Below, one piece after another: positions 47,555-56,657 of a DNA stretch of 64,000 nt (position 1 is the first letter of the stretch; each line of letters begins with the position of its first letter). The position numbers were made by a program, and so were the translations under genes. The DNA lies in the NCBI GenBank assembly GCA_964549765.1, contig CAZJWR010000011.1, positions 1 to 64,000 on the forward strand, given 5' to 3'. This DNA is from CAZJWR01 sp964549765 (GTDB lineage: Bacteria > Zixibacteria > MSB-5A5 > GN15 > JAAZOE01). Under the pieces are notes generated by a model. The model was not told the DNA's origin and ran no database searches. It worked only from the letters and a program-made list of their open reading frames with translations.

Positions 47555-48418
47555 ATGAAAACGTATTTATCTCGAATTTTGATATTATCGACACTGGCGG
47601 TGGTAATCTGGATGCTGGCGGCCCCCCTTGCTTCGGGTCAGGCGTTGCAGAAGGACGACCCGGCCTTGCAGGGTATCGACGTCGAGGAGCATCTCGGCGA
47701 CACCATCCCTTTCGATGTGAATCTGGTCAACGACCGGGGCGATTCAGTGACGCTGGGGCAGTATTTCGGAGATAATAAACCGGCCGTTCTGGTCATGGCG
47801 TATTACACCTGCCCTATGCTGTGTAATTTGGTTCTGAACGGCGTCAGCGATGCGATCGGCAGCATGCCGCTGGATCCGGGCAAAGATTATCGGGTCCTGA
47901 CAGTGAGTATCGATCCGAGGGATTCGGTCGCGCTGGCCGCCGCCAAAAAGAAAAATTATCTGACGGATCTGAACCGCAAAGGCGCCGACACCGCCTGGAC
48001 GTTTTTCGTTACATCGGCGGATCAGTCGAAACGATTGGCCGATGCTATCGGCTTCAAATATTATTATGTCGAGGACAAGGGACAATATGCTCATCCGGCC
48101 GTCATTACGGTCGTCTCCCCCGCCGGCGTCGTTTCACGGTATCTGTACGGAATCGAATTCAACCCGCGAGATCTTCGACTGGCGCTGGTGGAAGCCTCGG
48201 AGGGCAAAATCGGCACGACCGTCGACCGCATCCTTTTATACTGTTACCATTATGATCCCGACGCGGGCGGTTATACATTGCTGGCATTCAATGTCATGAA
48301 ACTCGGCGGCATCCTGACGCTAGTATTGCTGGGGTCATTTCTCGGCATATTCTGGATACGCGAATCCCGCCGGCGTTCACGAAGTAAGGCACAGCCGGCC
48401 GAAAGAGCATCGAGGTAA
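47555..48418 (+). CDS. sco: SCO1/SenC copper chaperone
   Basis: A 287-residue thioredoxin-fold protein with a signal peptide, the copper motif CPMLC at 86-90 and the third ligand His in GQYAHPAVI, plus a C-terminal membrane helix. It loads copper into the CuA site of subunit II encoded next. The family is firm; the C-terminal membrane anchor is an extra. Confidence 0.92.
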   Translation: MKTYLSRILILSTLAVVIWMLAAPLASGQALQKDDPALQGIDVEEHLGDTIPFDVNLVNDRGDSVTLGQYFGDNKPAVLVMAYYTCPMLCNLVLNGVSDAIGSMPLDPGKDYRVLTVSIDPRDSVALAAAKKKNYLTDLNRKGADTAWTFFVTSADQSKRLADAIGFKYYYVEDKGQYAHPAVITVVSPAGVVSRYLYGIEFNPRDLRLALVEASEGKIGTTVDRILLYCYHYDPDAGGYTLLAFNVMKLGGILTLVLLGSFLGIFWIRESRRRSRSKAQPAERASR

Positions 48419-48426
48419 AGGGCCGC

Positions 48427-49374
48427 ATGGATACGACCGGTACATTGTTTATGCCTCCGGGGCAATCGACCGTGGCCCCCCAGGTCGACGCCCTGTTCAA
48501 TTTCATCCTGACGGTCGCTGCGATCTTTTTTATCGTCGTCGTCACCATCATGGTCTATTTCGTCTGGCGCTACCGTCGTCGCGGCAAAGAAGAATTGACC
48601 TACGGCCGCCAATACAATATAAAACTGGAACTGGCCTGGACGATCATCCCGACCATTCTCGTGATTATCGTGTTTTTCTGGGGATTCCGGATTTACATGC
48701 GGATGCATATCGCTCCCAAGGACGCCTACGAGGTCAAAGTCACCGCCCAGAAATGGTTCTGGAGTTTCGATTATCCCAATGGCGCTTCCACCGTAAACGA
48801 ACTGATTGTACCGGCGGGCAAGCCGATCAAATTGACCATGTCGTCGCAGGATGTCATCCACAGTTTCTTCGTTCCCGATTTTCGCATCAAGATGGATGTG
48901 CTGCCCAATCGTTATACCGGCACCTGGTTCGACGCTCCGAATCCGGGCGAATATAATTTATTTTGCGCCGAATACTGCGGCACATCCCATTCCGACATGA
49001 TCGGTCATGTAAAAGTCTTGAATGAGCGCGAATTCAAGGAATGGGAGGAATCCGGGGCGGCCGCCGGCGGTGAAGGCATATCGCTGGAAAAATTCGGCGA
49101 ACAGTTGTATACGTCCAAGGCGTGTGTCACCTGCCACCGGATCGACGGCGTGGCACATACCGGACCGAGTTTCCTCGGTATTTTCGGCGAAGAGACGAAA
49201 ATGTCCGACGGCTCGACCGTCACCGTCGATGAAAACTACATCCGCGAATCGATTCTTCACCCGCAGGCCAAAATCGTGGCCGGGTATCAGCCGGTGATGC
49301 CGACCTATCAGGGACTGCTCGACAGCCGGCAGGTGGATGCGTTGATCGCATATATTAAATCGTTACGAAAATGA
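48427..49374 (+). CDS. coxB: caa3 oxidase subunit II with haem c
   Basis: A 315-residue subunit with two N-terminal helices, a CuA domain (His145, Cys180, Cys184, His188, Met191 in CAEYCGTSHSDM) and a C-terminal cytochrome c domain (CVTCH 233-237). The attached haem c receives electrons from alternative complex III, so the two complexes may form a supercomplex. Confidence 0.95.
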   Translation: MDTTGTLFMPPGQSTVAPQVDALFNFILTVAAIFFIVVVTIMVYFVWRYRRRGKEELTYGRQYNIKLELAWTIIPTILVIIVFFWGFRIYMRMHIAPKDAYEVKVTAQKWFWSFDYPNGASTVNELIVPAGKPIKLTMSSQDVIHSFFVPDFRIKMDVLPNRYTGTWFDAPNPGEYNLFCAEYCGTSHSDMIGHVKVLNEREFKEWEESGAAAGGEGISLEKFGEQLYTSKACVTCHRIDGVAHTGPSFLGIFGEETKMSDGSTVTVDENYIRESILHPQAKIVAGYQPVMPTYQGLLDSRQVDALIAYIKSLRK

Positions 49375-49384
49375 GGCGCAGGCA

Positions 49385-50989
49385 ATGAGTGCGACCGAGT
49401 ATGTGAGTTACCTGCAACAGCCGAAGGGAATCAAGAGCTGGCTGTTAACGCTGGATCACAAGCGTATCGGCATCATGTATCTGGCCGGTATCATGACGTT
49501 CTTCATCATCGGCGGAATCCTGGCGCTGATTATCCGGCTGGAACTGCTGCATCCCGGCAAGGATCTGGTCGACGCCAACACGTATAACCAGATTTTCACC
49601 CTGCACGGCGCCATCATGATATTTCTGTTCATCATCCCGTCGATCCCGGCCGCGCTGGGGAATTTCGTCCTGCCCCAGATGATCGGCGCCAAGGACGTCG
49701 CCTTTCCGCGCCTGAATCTGGCCAGCTGGTACATTTATATATTCGGATCGTTGTTCGCCATCTATTCCATCCTGGCCGGAGCGGTCGACACCGGCTGGAC
49801 GTTTTATACGCCCTACAGCACCTCGACCACCACATCGGTGATTTCAATGACGCTGGGCGTGTTTATCCTCGGATTCTCGTCGATATTCACCGGCCTGAAT
49901 TTCATCGTGACAATACACAAACTGCGGCTTCCGGGCATGACCTGGTACGATATGCCGCTGATGGTGTGGGCGCTCTACGCCACCGCCATTATTCAGGTGT
50001 TGGCGACGCCGGTGCTGGGGATCACGCTGATTCTGCTGATTCTGGAGCGTGCTTTCGGCATCGGGATTTTCGATCCGGCCATGGGCGGCGATCCGGTTTT
50101 ATATCAGCATTTCTTCTGGTTCTATTCGCATCCCGCCGTGTATATCATGATTCTGCCGGGAATGGGGATTATCAGCGAGCTGATCGCCACTTTTTCGCAT
50201 AAGAAAATTTTCGGATACAAGGCCATCGCTTTTTCCAGCCTCGCCATCGCTTTCATCAGTTTCCTGGTCTGGGGGCATCATATGTTCACCAGCGGCCAGT
50301 CCGAATTCGCGGCCGGGATATTTTCGTTTTTGACCTTTCTGGTAGGCATACCCTCGGGGATCAAAGTCTTCAACTGGCTGGCGACGATGTACAAGGGCCG
50401 CATCAGCCTGGAAACGCCCATGCTGTATGCCCTGTCGTTTCTTTTCTTGTTCACCATCGGGGGACTGACCGGCATATTCCTGGGCGCCCTGGCGGTGGAT
50501 GTGCATCTGCACGACACCTATTTCATCGTGGCTCATTTTCACTATGTCATGATGGGCGGCACGGTCATGGCTTTTCTCGGTGGGATTCATTTCTGGTGGC
50601 CCAAGATGTTCGGGAGGATGTACAGCGAGAAATGGGGCAGAATTTCCGTGGCGTTGATATTCATCGGATTCAATGTCACCTTTTTCACGCAGTTTATTCT
50701 CGGTGCGAAGGGCATGCCCCGGCGCTATTACAACTATCTCGACCAGTATCAACCATTGCATGCGTTTTCCTCGGTGGGATCATGGATACTCGGCCTGGGC
50801 TTTTTAATCATGTTTATATACCTGATCCATTCCCTGTTTCGAGGCCGCAAGGCTTCGGGGAACCCGTGGGGATCGTTGACGCTGGAATGGAGCACGCCGT
50901 CGCCTTCGCCGATAGAGAATTTCGTCACGCCTCCGGAAATGACGCACGGGCCGTACGATTATGACAAAGTCCTGGTGGAGCGGGAATAG
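49385..50989 (+). CDS. coxA: caa3 oxidase subunit I
   Basis: A 534-residue haem-copper oxidase with the haem and CuB ligands (TLHGAIMIFLF, YSHPAVYIMILPGMG, WGHHMFTSGQ, HLHDTYFIVAHFHYVMMGG). The motif YSHPAVY lacks the Glu of the usual GHPEVY and has Tyr-Ser instead, which marks an A2-type enzyme such as that of Rhodothermus. It reduces oxygen to water and pumps protons. Confidence 0.96.
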   Translation: MSATEYVSYLQQPKGIKSWLLTLDHKRIGIMYLAGIMTFFIIGGILALIIRLELLHPGKDLVDANTYNQIFTLHGAIMIFLFIIPSIPAALGNFVLPQMIGAKDVAFPRLNLASWYIYIFGSLFAIYSILAGAVDTGWTFYTPYSTSTTTSVISMTLGVFILGFSSIFTGLNFIVTIHKLRLPGMTWYDMPLMVWALYATAIIQVLATPVLGITLILLILERAFGIGIFDPAMGGDPVLYQHFFWFYSHPAVYIMILPGMGIISELIATFSHKKIFGYKAIAFSSLAIAFISFLVWGHHMFTSGQSEFAAGIFSFLTFLVGIPSGIKVFNWLATMYKGRISLETPMLYALSFLFLFTIGGLTGIFLGALAVDVHLHDTYFIVAHFHYVMMGGTVMAFLGGIHFWWPKMFGRMYSEKWGRISVALIFIGFNVTFFTQFILGAKGMPRRYYNYLDQYQPLHAFSSVGSWILGLGFLIMFIYLIHSLFRGRKASGNPWGSLTLEWSTPSPSPIENFVTPPEMTHGPYDYDKVLVERE

Positions 50990-51004
50990 CATGGGAGCGC
51001 GCAT

Positions 51005-51652
51005 ATGAGCGATGCCGAAGGCCGTCCGGCGTATCTGGCGCATCATTTCAGCGAGGCCGAACAGCAGCGGGAGTCAGCCAAACTGGGGATGTGGATTTTT
51101 CTGCTGACGGAAGTCCTTCTGTTCGGCGGGCTGTTTTGCGCCTACGCCATTTTCCGGTCATGGAATCCGGATATGTTTTACAACGCTCACAAATTCCTCG
51201 ACGTCAAGCTGGGCGCGCTTAACACGATCGTACTCATTTCCAGTTCGGTGACGATGGCGCTGGCCATTCACAACATTCAACTGGGCAAACGGAAAATATC
51301 CATCGGATTTCTCGTGACGACTCTGGTGTTCGCAGCGGTATTTCTGACAATCAAGTATTTCGAGTACAGCCATAAATTCCACGTCGGACAGCTTCCCGGG
51401 AAATATTACACCTTCACCGGCATTCAGGGCGACAACCCGCATATCTTCTTCAGCGTCTATTTCGCCATGACCGGCCTGCACGGCCTGCACGTCATCGCCG
51501 GGATGATCGCGATAAGCTGGGTGCTGGTGAAGACTATCAGGAACCGTTTTTCGCCGGAATACTATACACCGATGGAAATGACCGGTCTCTATTGGCATTT
51601 AGTGGACCTGATCTGGATATTCCTGTTTCCGCTCCTGTATTTGATTGGATGA
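51005..51652 (+). CDS. coxC: caa3 oxidase subunit III
   Basis: A 215-residue membrane subunit with about five helices and the conserved ESAKLGMWIFLLTEVLLFGG and GLHGLHVIAGM motifs of the short subunit III family. It starts 15 bases after coxA. Confidence 0.94.
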   Translation: MSDAEGRPAYLAHHFSEAEQQRESAKLGMWIFLLTEVLLFGGLFCAYAIFRSWNPDMFYNAHKFLDVKLGALNTIVLISSSVTMALAIHNIQLGKRKISIGFLVTTLVFAAVFLTIKYFEYSHKFHVGQLPGKYYTFTGIQGDNPHIFFSVYFAMTGLHGLHVIAGMIAISWVLVKTIRNRFSPEYYTPMEMTGLYWHLVDLIWIFLFPLLYLIG

Positions 51653-51656
51653 TACG

Positions 51657-52106
51657 ATGACGACAAAATCGAACGCACACGCAGGTCATATCGTTCCTCT
51701 GTGGGTTTATCTCACGGTTGGTGGGGGCCTTTTTATCCTGACCGGAATCACCGTCGCGGTATCATTCATTCCGCTGGGGGGATGGAACGTCGTCGTGGCC
51801 CTGGGTATCGCCACGCTCAAGGCGACGCTGGTGGCGCTGTTTTTCATGCACCTGCTGTACGATAAGAAAATATTTCTGGTCGTATTCCTCTTGGCCATTT
51901 TGTTCGTCGGCATATTCATTATTTTCACCATGTTCGACACGATGCGCCGCGACGACATTTACGAAGGCGCCGGACGTCCCATCAAGCCGAACGCCGCGAT
52001 GTATGACCGCATGCAAACCGCGGGTGATTCCACGGCAGTGACGCACGGCGAGGCGCATGAATCGACGGCGGATACCGTCGGTAATGAGGAAAACACGGAA
52101 CATTGA
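51657..52106 (+). CDS. coxD: caa3 oxidase subunit IV
   Basis: A 149-residue protein with three membrane helices, residue 15 onward typical of prokaryotic COX subunit IV (VALGIATLKATLVALFFMHLLYDKK). A His/Glu/Thr-rich C-terminal tail follows. The ATG at 51657 is used; a TTG four codons earlier would overlap coxC by 8 bases. Confidence 0.85.
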   Translation: MTTKSNAHAGHIVPLWVYLTVGGGLFILTGITVAVSFIPLGGWNVVVALGIATLKATLVALFFMHLLYDKKIFLVVFLLAILFVGIFIIFTMFDTMRRDDIYEGAGRPIKPNAAMYDRMQTAGDSTAVTHGEAHESTADTVGNEENTEH

Positions 52107-52166
52107 CGATTATTTACGGCGTTATCGCATGAAATAATTTTTTTGTAAACCGGGTGGGGTGATCGT

Positions 52167-53696
52167 ATGAAAAACTTTCGACGTTTCGCTTTCGCGGCCA
52201 CGGTCGCGACGTATTTTGTCATCTTCGCCGGCGGGCTGGTGCGCGTTTCCGGCGCGGGATTGGGCTGCCCCGATTGGCCGACCTGTTTCGGGCGATGGTT
52301 CCCGCCGACCGATATCAGCCAGCTTCCGCCCGACATCGATCCCGCTCAATTCAATTTTGCCCTGGCCTGGATCGAATACATTAACCGCCTCGCCGGGGTT
52401 ATCCTCGGCGCGCTAATCGCGGTTACCGCCATCTGGGCGCTGATCAAATTCACCAAGTATCCCCGAATCGTCGTCCCCTCCATCCTCGCGGGGATCATGG
52501 TCGCCTATCAGGGATGGCAGGGCGGTCAGATGATCGCCGCCAACCTGACACCGTATCTGGTGTCGATCCATATGGGCGTGGCATTTGTCATCGCCGCGCT
52601 CATGCTGTATGTGACGCAGCAGGCCTATTATATCGAGAACGATGCCAGACCGGCGCCGTCATCGCTGGCCCGGCGGTTCAATCCGTGGCTGTTTGGGCTT
52701 ATCTCCCTATCCATCATTCAGGTTTTCCTCGGCACCCAGGTGCGCACTGCCCTCGAACAGGTCGCCGAAAAATTCCCGCTTCTCGCCAAAGGCGCGTGGC
52801 TTAGCCAGGTGGGATCGATCAGCACCATACATACCGTGTTGGGTATCGTTGTCACGCTGGTCACGTGGCAGGTGGGAGCGCTTATTCTCAAACGCGTCGA
52901 CCGCCCCGCGCCGGAAATAGTCCAGACCACATGGGCACTCATGATTCTGGTGACTCTCCAGGTCATCATCGGCGGGATACTCATTTTTGCGGGCGTTGCC
53001 GATGTCCTGGAATTGTTCCATTTACTCGTTTCGGCTCTTTATGTCGGCGTTTTGATATTGCTGATCCCCACCCTCCGATACGAAACCACGTCGTCGCCGG
53101 TTCCGACCGTGATGCCGCGGCTAAAATGGGTCATACCCGCTCTGGCTTTCATGATATTCATCGGCGTGTCCGTCAACTATGCGGCGGATGCGTCGCGCGG
53201 TGCATTGCCGGTGCTCGGCGAAATTCCCGAGTTCCATATGACCGATCAGAACGGTCAGCCGTTCGGCCGCGACGATATGCTGGGACATATCACTATCGTC
53301 GATTTCTTCTTTACCTCCTGCCCCGGGGTTTGCCCGGTGTTGAATGGTAACATGGCTGAACTGTATCGCACCCTCAAGGGGTCGGATCAGGTGCATTTTC
53401 TGTCCATCTCGGTCGATCCCGAGAACGATTCTCTGGCCGCGCTCAAGGCGTATGCAAAAGACATGGGTGTCGATGATAACCGCTGGGTGTTTCTGCGGGC
53501 GCCGCTTCCCGAGGTCAAGCAGCTGTGTGAGCAGGGATTCATGCTCCCGGCGGAAAAGCTCCCGATGGGGCACACCACGCGGTTCACGCTGGTCGACGCC
53601 AGGGGCCGCATCCGCGGTTATTATGACGGCATGGATCAGACCAGCATCAAAGTTTTGCTTGGCAATCTCCGATTGCTCGGCGAGGAATCGCAGTGA
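52167..53696 (+). CDS. ctaA: Haem A synthase fused to a SCO domain
   Basis: A 509-residue fusion. Residues 1-340 are the eight-helix CtaA/Cox15 haem A synthase (GGLVRVSGAGLGCPDWP at the start; histidines in LVSIHMGVAF, STIHTVLG and LELFHLLV). The position of the fourth family histidine is Asn here (EYINRLAGV). Residues about 350-509 are a SCO-type copper chaperone with CPGVC at 385-389 and His469 (MGHTTRF). The fusion links haem A supply and copper delivery to the same oxidase. Confidence 0.9.
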   Translation: MKNFRRFAFAATVATYFVIFAGGLVRVSGAGLGCPDWPTCFGRWFPPTDISQLPPDIDPAQFNFALAWIEYINRLAGVILGALIAVTAIWALIKFTKYPRIVVPSILAGIMVAYQGWQGGQMIAANLTPYLVSIHMGVAFVIAALMLYVTQQAYYIENDARPAPSSLARRFNPWLFGLISLSIIQVFLGTQVRTALEQVAEKFPLLAKGAWLSQVGSISTIHTVLGIVVTLVTWQVGALILKRVDRPAPEIVQTTWALMILVTLQVIIGGILIFAGVADVLELFHLLVSALYVGVLILLIPTLRYETTSSPVPTVMPRLKWVIPALAFMIFIGVSVNYAADASRGALPVLGEIPEFHMTDQNGQPFGRDDMLGHITIVDFFFTSCPGVCPVLNGNMAELYRTLKGSDQVHFLSISVDPENDSLAALKAYAKDMGVDDNRWVFLRAPLPEVKQLCEQGFMLPAEKLPMGHTTRFTLVDARGRIRGYYDGMDQTSIKVLLGNLRLLGEESQ

Positions 53697-54106
53697 CGGC
53701 ATCGAATCTGCCGACGCTGAACGCCATCCTCAACGGCTGCAGCCTCATCTTGCTGATCATCGGATTTATCTATATCAAACGGGGCAACCGGACGGCGCAT
53801 AAGCGATTAATGCTTTTGGCGCTGGTGTCATCGGCGTTATTCTTGACGAGCTATTTGATATATCACGCCGAAGCCGGCTCCACGCCGTATCCCTATCATA
53901 ACTGGACTCGTCCGATCTATTTCGCCGTCCTCATTCCCCATGTTACCCTCGCCGCAATCATGGTTCCATTCATTCTGGCCGCGGTGTATTATGCATTGAA
54001 GCAGAAGTTTATCAAACATACTCGGATCACCCGCTGGCTCTGGCCGGTCTGGGTGTTCGTATCCCTCAGCGGCATAATCGTCTACTTCATGCTGTATCAT
54101 TTGTAG
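53693..54106 (+). CDS. DUF420 membrane protein
   Basis: A 137-residue protein with four helices of the DUF420 family (ILNGCSLILLIIGF, then YHAEAG and WTRPIYFAVLIPHVTLA). Related proteins (CtaM) are needed to mature haem A oxidases. The GTG start overlaps the ctaA stop by 4 bases. It closes the oxidase operon. Confidence 0.88.
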   Translation: MTASNLPTLNAILNGCSLILLIIGFIYIKRGNRTAHKRLMLLALVSSALFLTSYLIYHAEAGSTPYPYHNWTRPIYFAVLIPHVTLAAIMVPFILAAVYYALKQKFIKHTRITRWLWPVWVFVSLSGIIVYFMLYHL

Positions 54107-54147
54107 GGAAACCGGGGACGCAGATTCTATCCCCGCGATGGAACCGT

Positions 54148-55176
54148 CTAATAGCTGTGAGCGTCGAGCTTGACCCTGCCCCGGAATATCCAGTAAATAC
54201 TGACCGTATACGCCAGCACCAGCGGCATCCCCAGGACGGCGATAATCAACATGATTTCCAATGTCTTCGGCGATGAGGCGGCATTGTAGATATTCAGACT
54301 GTTGAGGATGTTGGGCCGGGACAGGATAACGTTCGGATACATGCCGAGCCCGAACAGCGCCAGCAAGGCCGCCATCGACGCGCACGACGAAAGAAATGCC
54401 CGGAAATTGCGGCGATGGTATATCTCGCGCGGAATATTCGCGACGGCCAGCATATTCAGCACGGGAAGGATGAAAAACGCCGGGCTGTCGTGAAGATTTG
54501 CGGCCATATGCGGGACATACAGCAGTGTCGCCATGGTCGTGGTGGCGTAGCAGATGATGAAGAAGATGATGGTGTTGTTGACCCATCCCCGGATGGTTTC
54601 ATGCAATTCGCCGTCGGTTTTCATCACCAGGTATATCGCGCCGTGCATCATGAACAGGGCCACGGTGGTTATGCCGACCAGCAGGGCGTAGGGGTTGAGC
54701 AGAGTCCAGAAACTTCCCGCATATTCAAAATTCTTGTCGAGCGGCACGCCGCGGGCGATATTCCCCAGCGCGACGCCGATCAAAAGCGCCGCGACGATAC
54801 TCCCGACGGCGAAGCTGATATCCCATGATCGCCGCCATGAGGCCGATTCCCGCTTGCTGCGAAACTCGATCGCCACGGCCCGGAAGATCAAGCTGAATAA
54901 TAGAAGCACGAAAGCCATATAGAACCCGGAGAACGCCGTCGCGTACACTTCGGGAAAGGCGGCAAACAGGGCGCCGCCGCCGGTCACCAGCCAGACCTCG
55001 TTGCCGTCCCAGACGGGCCCGATCGAGTTGAGCATGATCCGGCGATGTTCATCCGTCTTCGTCAACAGGTGCAGCGCGCCCACGCCCAGATCGAAGCCGT
55101 CGAGGATGGCATAGCCGGTAAATAAAATCCCGACCAGCATATACCAGATGGTATTGAGATCAAGTGCGAATGTCAT
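54148..55176 (-). CDS. cydB: Cytochrome bd oxidase subunit II
   Basis: A 342-residue membrane subunit (GYAILDGFDLGVGAL near the N-terminus and GPVWDGNEVWLVTGGGALFAAFP). With CydA it oxidises quinol and reduces oxygen with high affinity and without proton pumping. It starts within the cydA stop (ATGA). Convergent to the caa3 operon. Confidence 0.95.
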   Translation of the reverse strand: MTFALDLNTIWYMLVGILFTGYAILDGFDLGVGALHLLTKTDEHRRIMLNSIGPVWDGNEVWLVTGGGALFAAFPEVYATAFSGFYMAFVLLLFSLIFRAVAIEFRSKRESASWRRSWDISFAVGSIVAALLIGVALGNIARGVPLDKNFEYAGSFWTLLNPYALLVGITTVALFMMHGAIYLVMKTDGELHETIRGWVNNTIIFFIICYATTTMATLLYVPHMAANLHDSPAFFILPVLNMLAVANIPREIYHRRNFRAFLSSCASMAALLALFGLGMYPNVILSRPNILNSLNIYNAASSPKTLEIMLIIAVLGMPLVLAYTVSIYWIFRGRVKLDAHSY

Positions 55177-56513
55177 GCCCGACGTCCTTCTATCGACTCC
55201 TCGTCCGGGCCGTGGTGGATTTTCTCATTCAGCAGATAGATGAACAGCACGAACAATAACAGGTAAATAAGACAGAATAATATCAACGACGTGACGATCT
55301 GGCCCGACCCGACGCTGGGCGAAGCGGCCTCCGACGTCCGCAGCAGGCCATAGACGATCCACGGCTGCCGCCCCACTTCGGCGCTGAACCATCCCAGTTG
55401 ATTGGCGATCTCCGGCAGGAGAACGGCGATGACAAATATCCATAATAGCCACCTGCCGGTGAAAAGCTTCTTGCGCCACCACATAAACATCCCCAGCAGG
55501 CTTACCAGAATCAAAATCGTCCCGATCCCGACCATCAGATGATAGGTTTGAAAGACGAAATTGACCGGGGGCCGATCCTCCGGCGCGAACGCGTTCAGAC
55601 CGGTGACGGGCTGACTGGCATCGCCGTGCACGAGGAAACTCAGCAGACCGGGGATTTTCGGGCCGATCACCTTTTGACTTTCTTCGTCCACCCACCCGAA
55701 CAGATACATCCCCGCCGGAGCGTCGGCGGGGTAATGCGCTTCGAACGCCGCCAGCTTGGCTGGCTGAGTGCGCGCGACTTCCTTGCCGCTCAGGTCGCCC
55801 GTGACGAGCTGCATGACCGATGCGAACATGGCTACTATTAGTCCGATCTTGATCCCGCGCTTGGCAACCTCGGCATGTCTATGCTTTAGCAGGTAGAAGG
55901 CGCTGACGCTGATGACGAAAAAGGCCGCCGCCTGCCAGGCGCCCATGAAGACATGGCTGATACGTTCCAGGAAAGACGGGTTGAATACGACCCGCCAGAA
56001 ATCGACGACTTCCGCCCGCATGGCGTCACCGAATTGGACCAGATGATACCCGTCCGGGGTCTGCTGCCACGAATTGGCGACCACGATCCATATGGCCGAA
56101 AAATGCGCCCCGACGGCAACCATGATGGTCGCAAAAAAATGCGTCCGAGGTTTGACCTTGTCCCAGCCGAAAAGCAAGATAGCCAGAAATCCCGACTCCA
56201 GAAAGAAGGCAAAGATTCCCTCGGCGGCCAAGGCGCTGCCGAAAACATCGCCCACGAACCGGGAGTACGTCGCCCAGTTGGTGCCGAACTGGAATTCCAT
56301 GACGATACCGGTGGCGACCCCGAGAGCGAATATGAGGCCGAAAATCTTGACCCAGAACCGGGTCATGTGGTGATAGACTTCGTTCTTGGTTTTGAGATAC
56401 ATGCCCTCCATAATGACCAGGAACAAGCCCAAACCGATACTGAGCGGGGGGAAGAGATAATGAAACGCGATGGTAAGGCCGAACTGGATGCGTGAAAGAA
56501 GCTCCGGGTTCAT
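55173..56513 (-). CDS. cydA: Cytochrome bd oxidase subunit I
   Basis: A 446-residue subunit with the haem ligands in place (FHYLFPPLSIGLG at about 17-29, SHVFMGAWQAAAF near residue 185), the Glu pair in EGIFAFFLESGF, and the quinol loop GRQPWIVYG. A short Q-loop type. It is the bona fide counterpart of the unusual bd-like protein at 2465-3958, which helps judge that gene. Confidence 0.95.
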   Translation of the reverse strand: MNPELLSRIQFGLTIAFHYLFPPLSIGLGLFLVIMEGMYLKTKNEVYHHMTRFWVKIFGLIFALGVATGIVMEFQFGTNWATYSRFVGDVFGSALAAEGIFAFFLESGFLAILLFGWDKVKPRTHFFATIMVAVGAHFSAIWIVVANSWQQTPDGYHLVQFGDAMRAEVVDFWRVVFNPSFLERISHVFMGAWQAAAFFVISVSAFYLLKHRHAEVAKRGIKIGLIVAMFASVMQLVTGDLSGKEVARTQPAKLAAFEAHYPADAPAGMYLFGWVDEESQKVIGPKIPGLLSFLVHGDASQPVTGLNAFAPEDRPPVNFVFQTYHLMVGIGTILILVSLLGMFMWWRKKLFTGRWLLWIFVIAVLLPEIANQLGWFSAEVGRQPWIVYGLLRTSEAASPSVGSGQIVTSLILFCLIYLLLFVLFIYLLNEKIHHGPDEESIEGRRA

Positions 56514-56657
56514 GAATAAACGTCCCTTGTCGTTAGTTTCGCGTGAGCGACGTCGATCTCATGGACATCGCCCCCAATCTACCGATCGCCGAGCGGTCAA
56601 GTCAACCATAAACATGCAGGGATTCTCCTGATTTCGTCGGAGCCAGGGAGCGGGATC

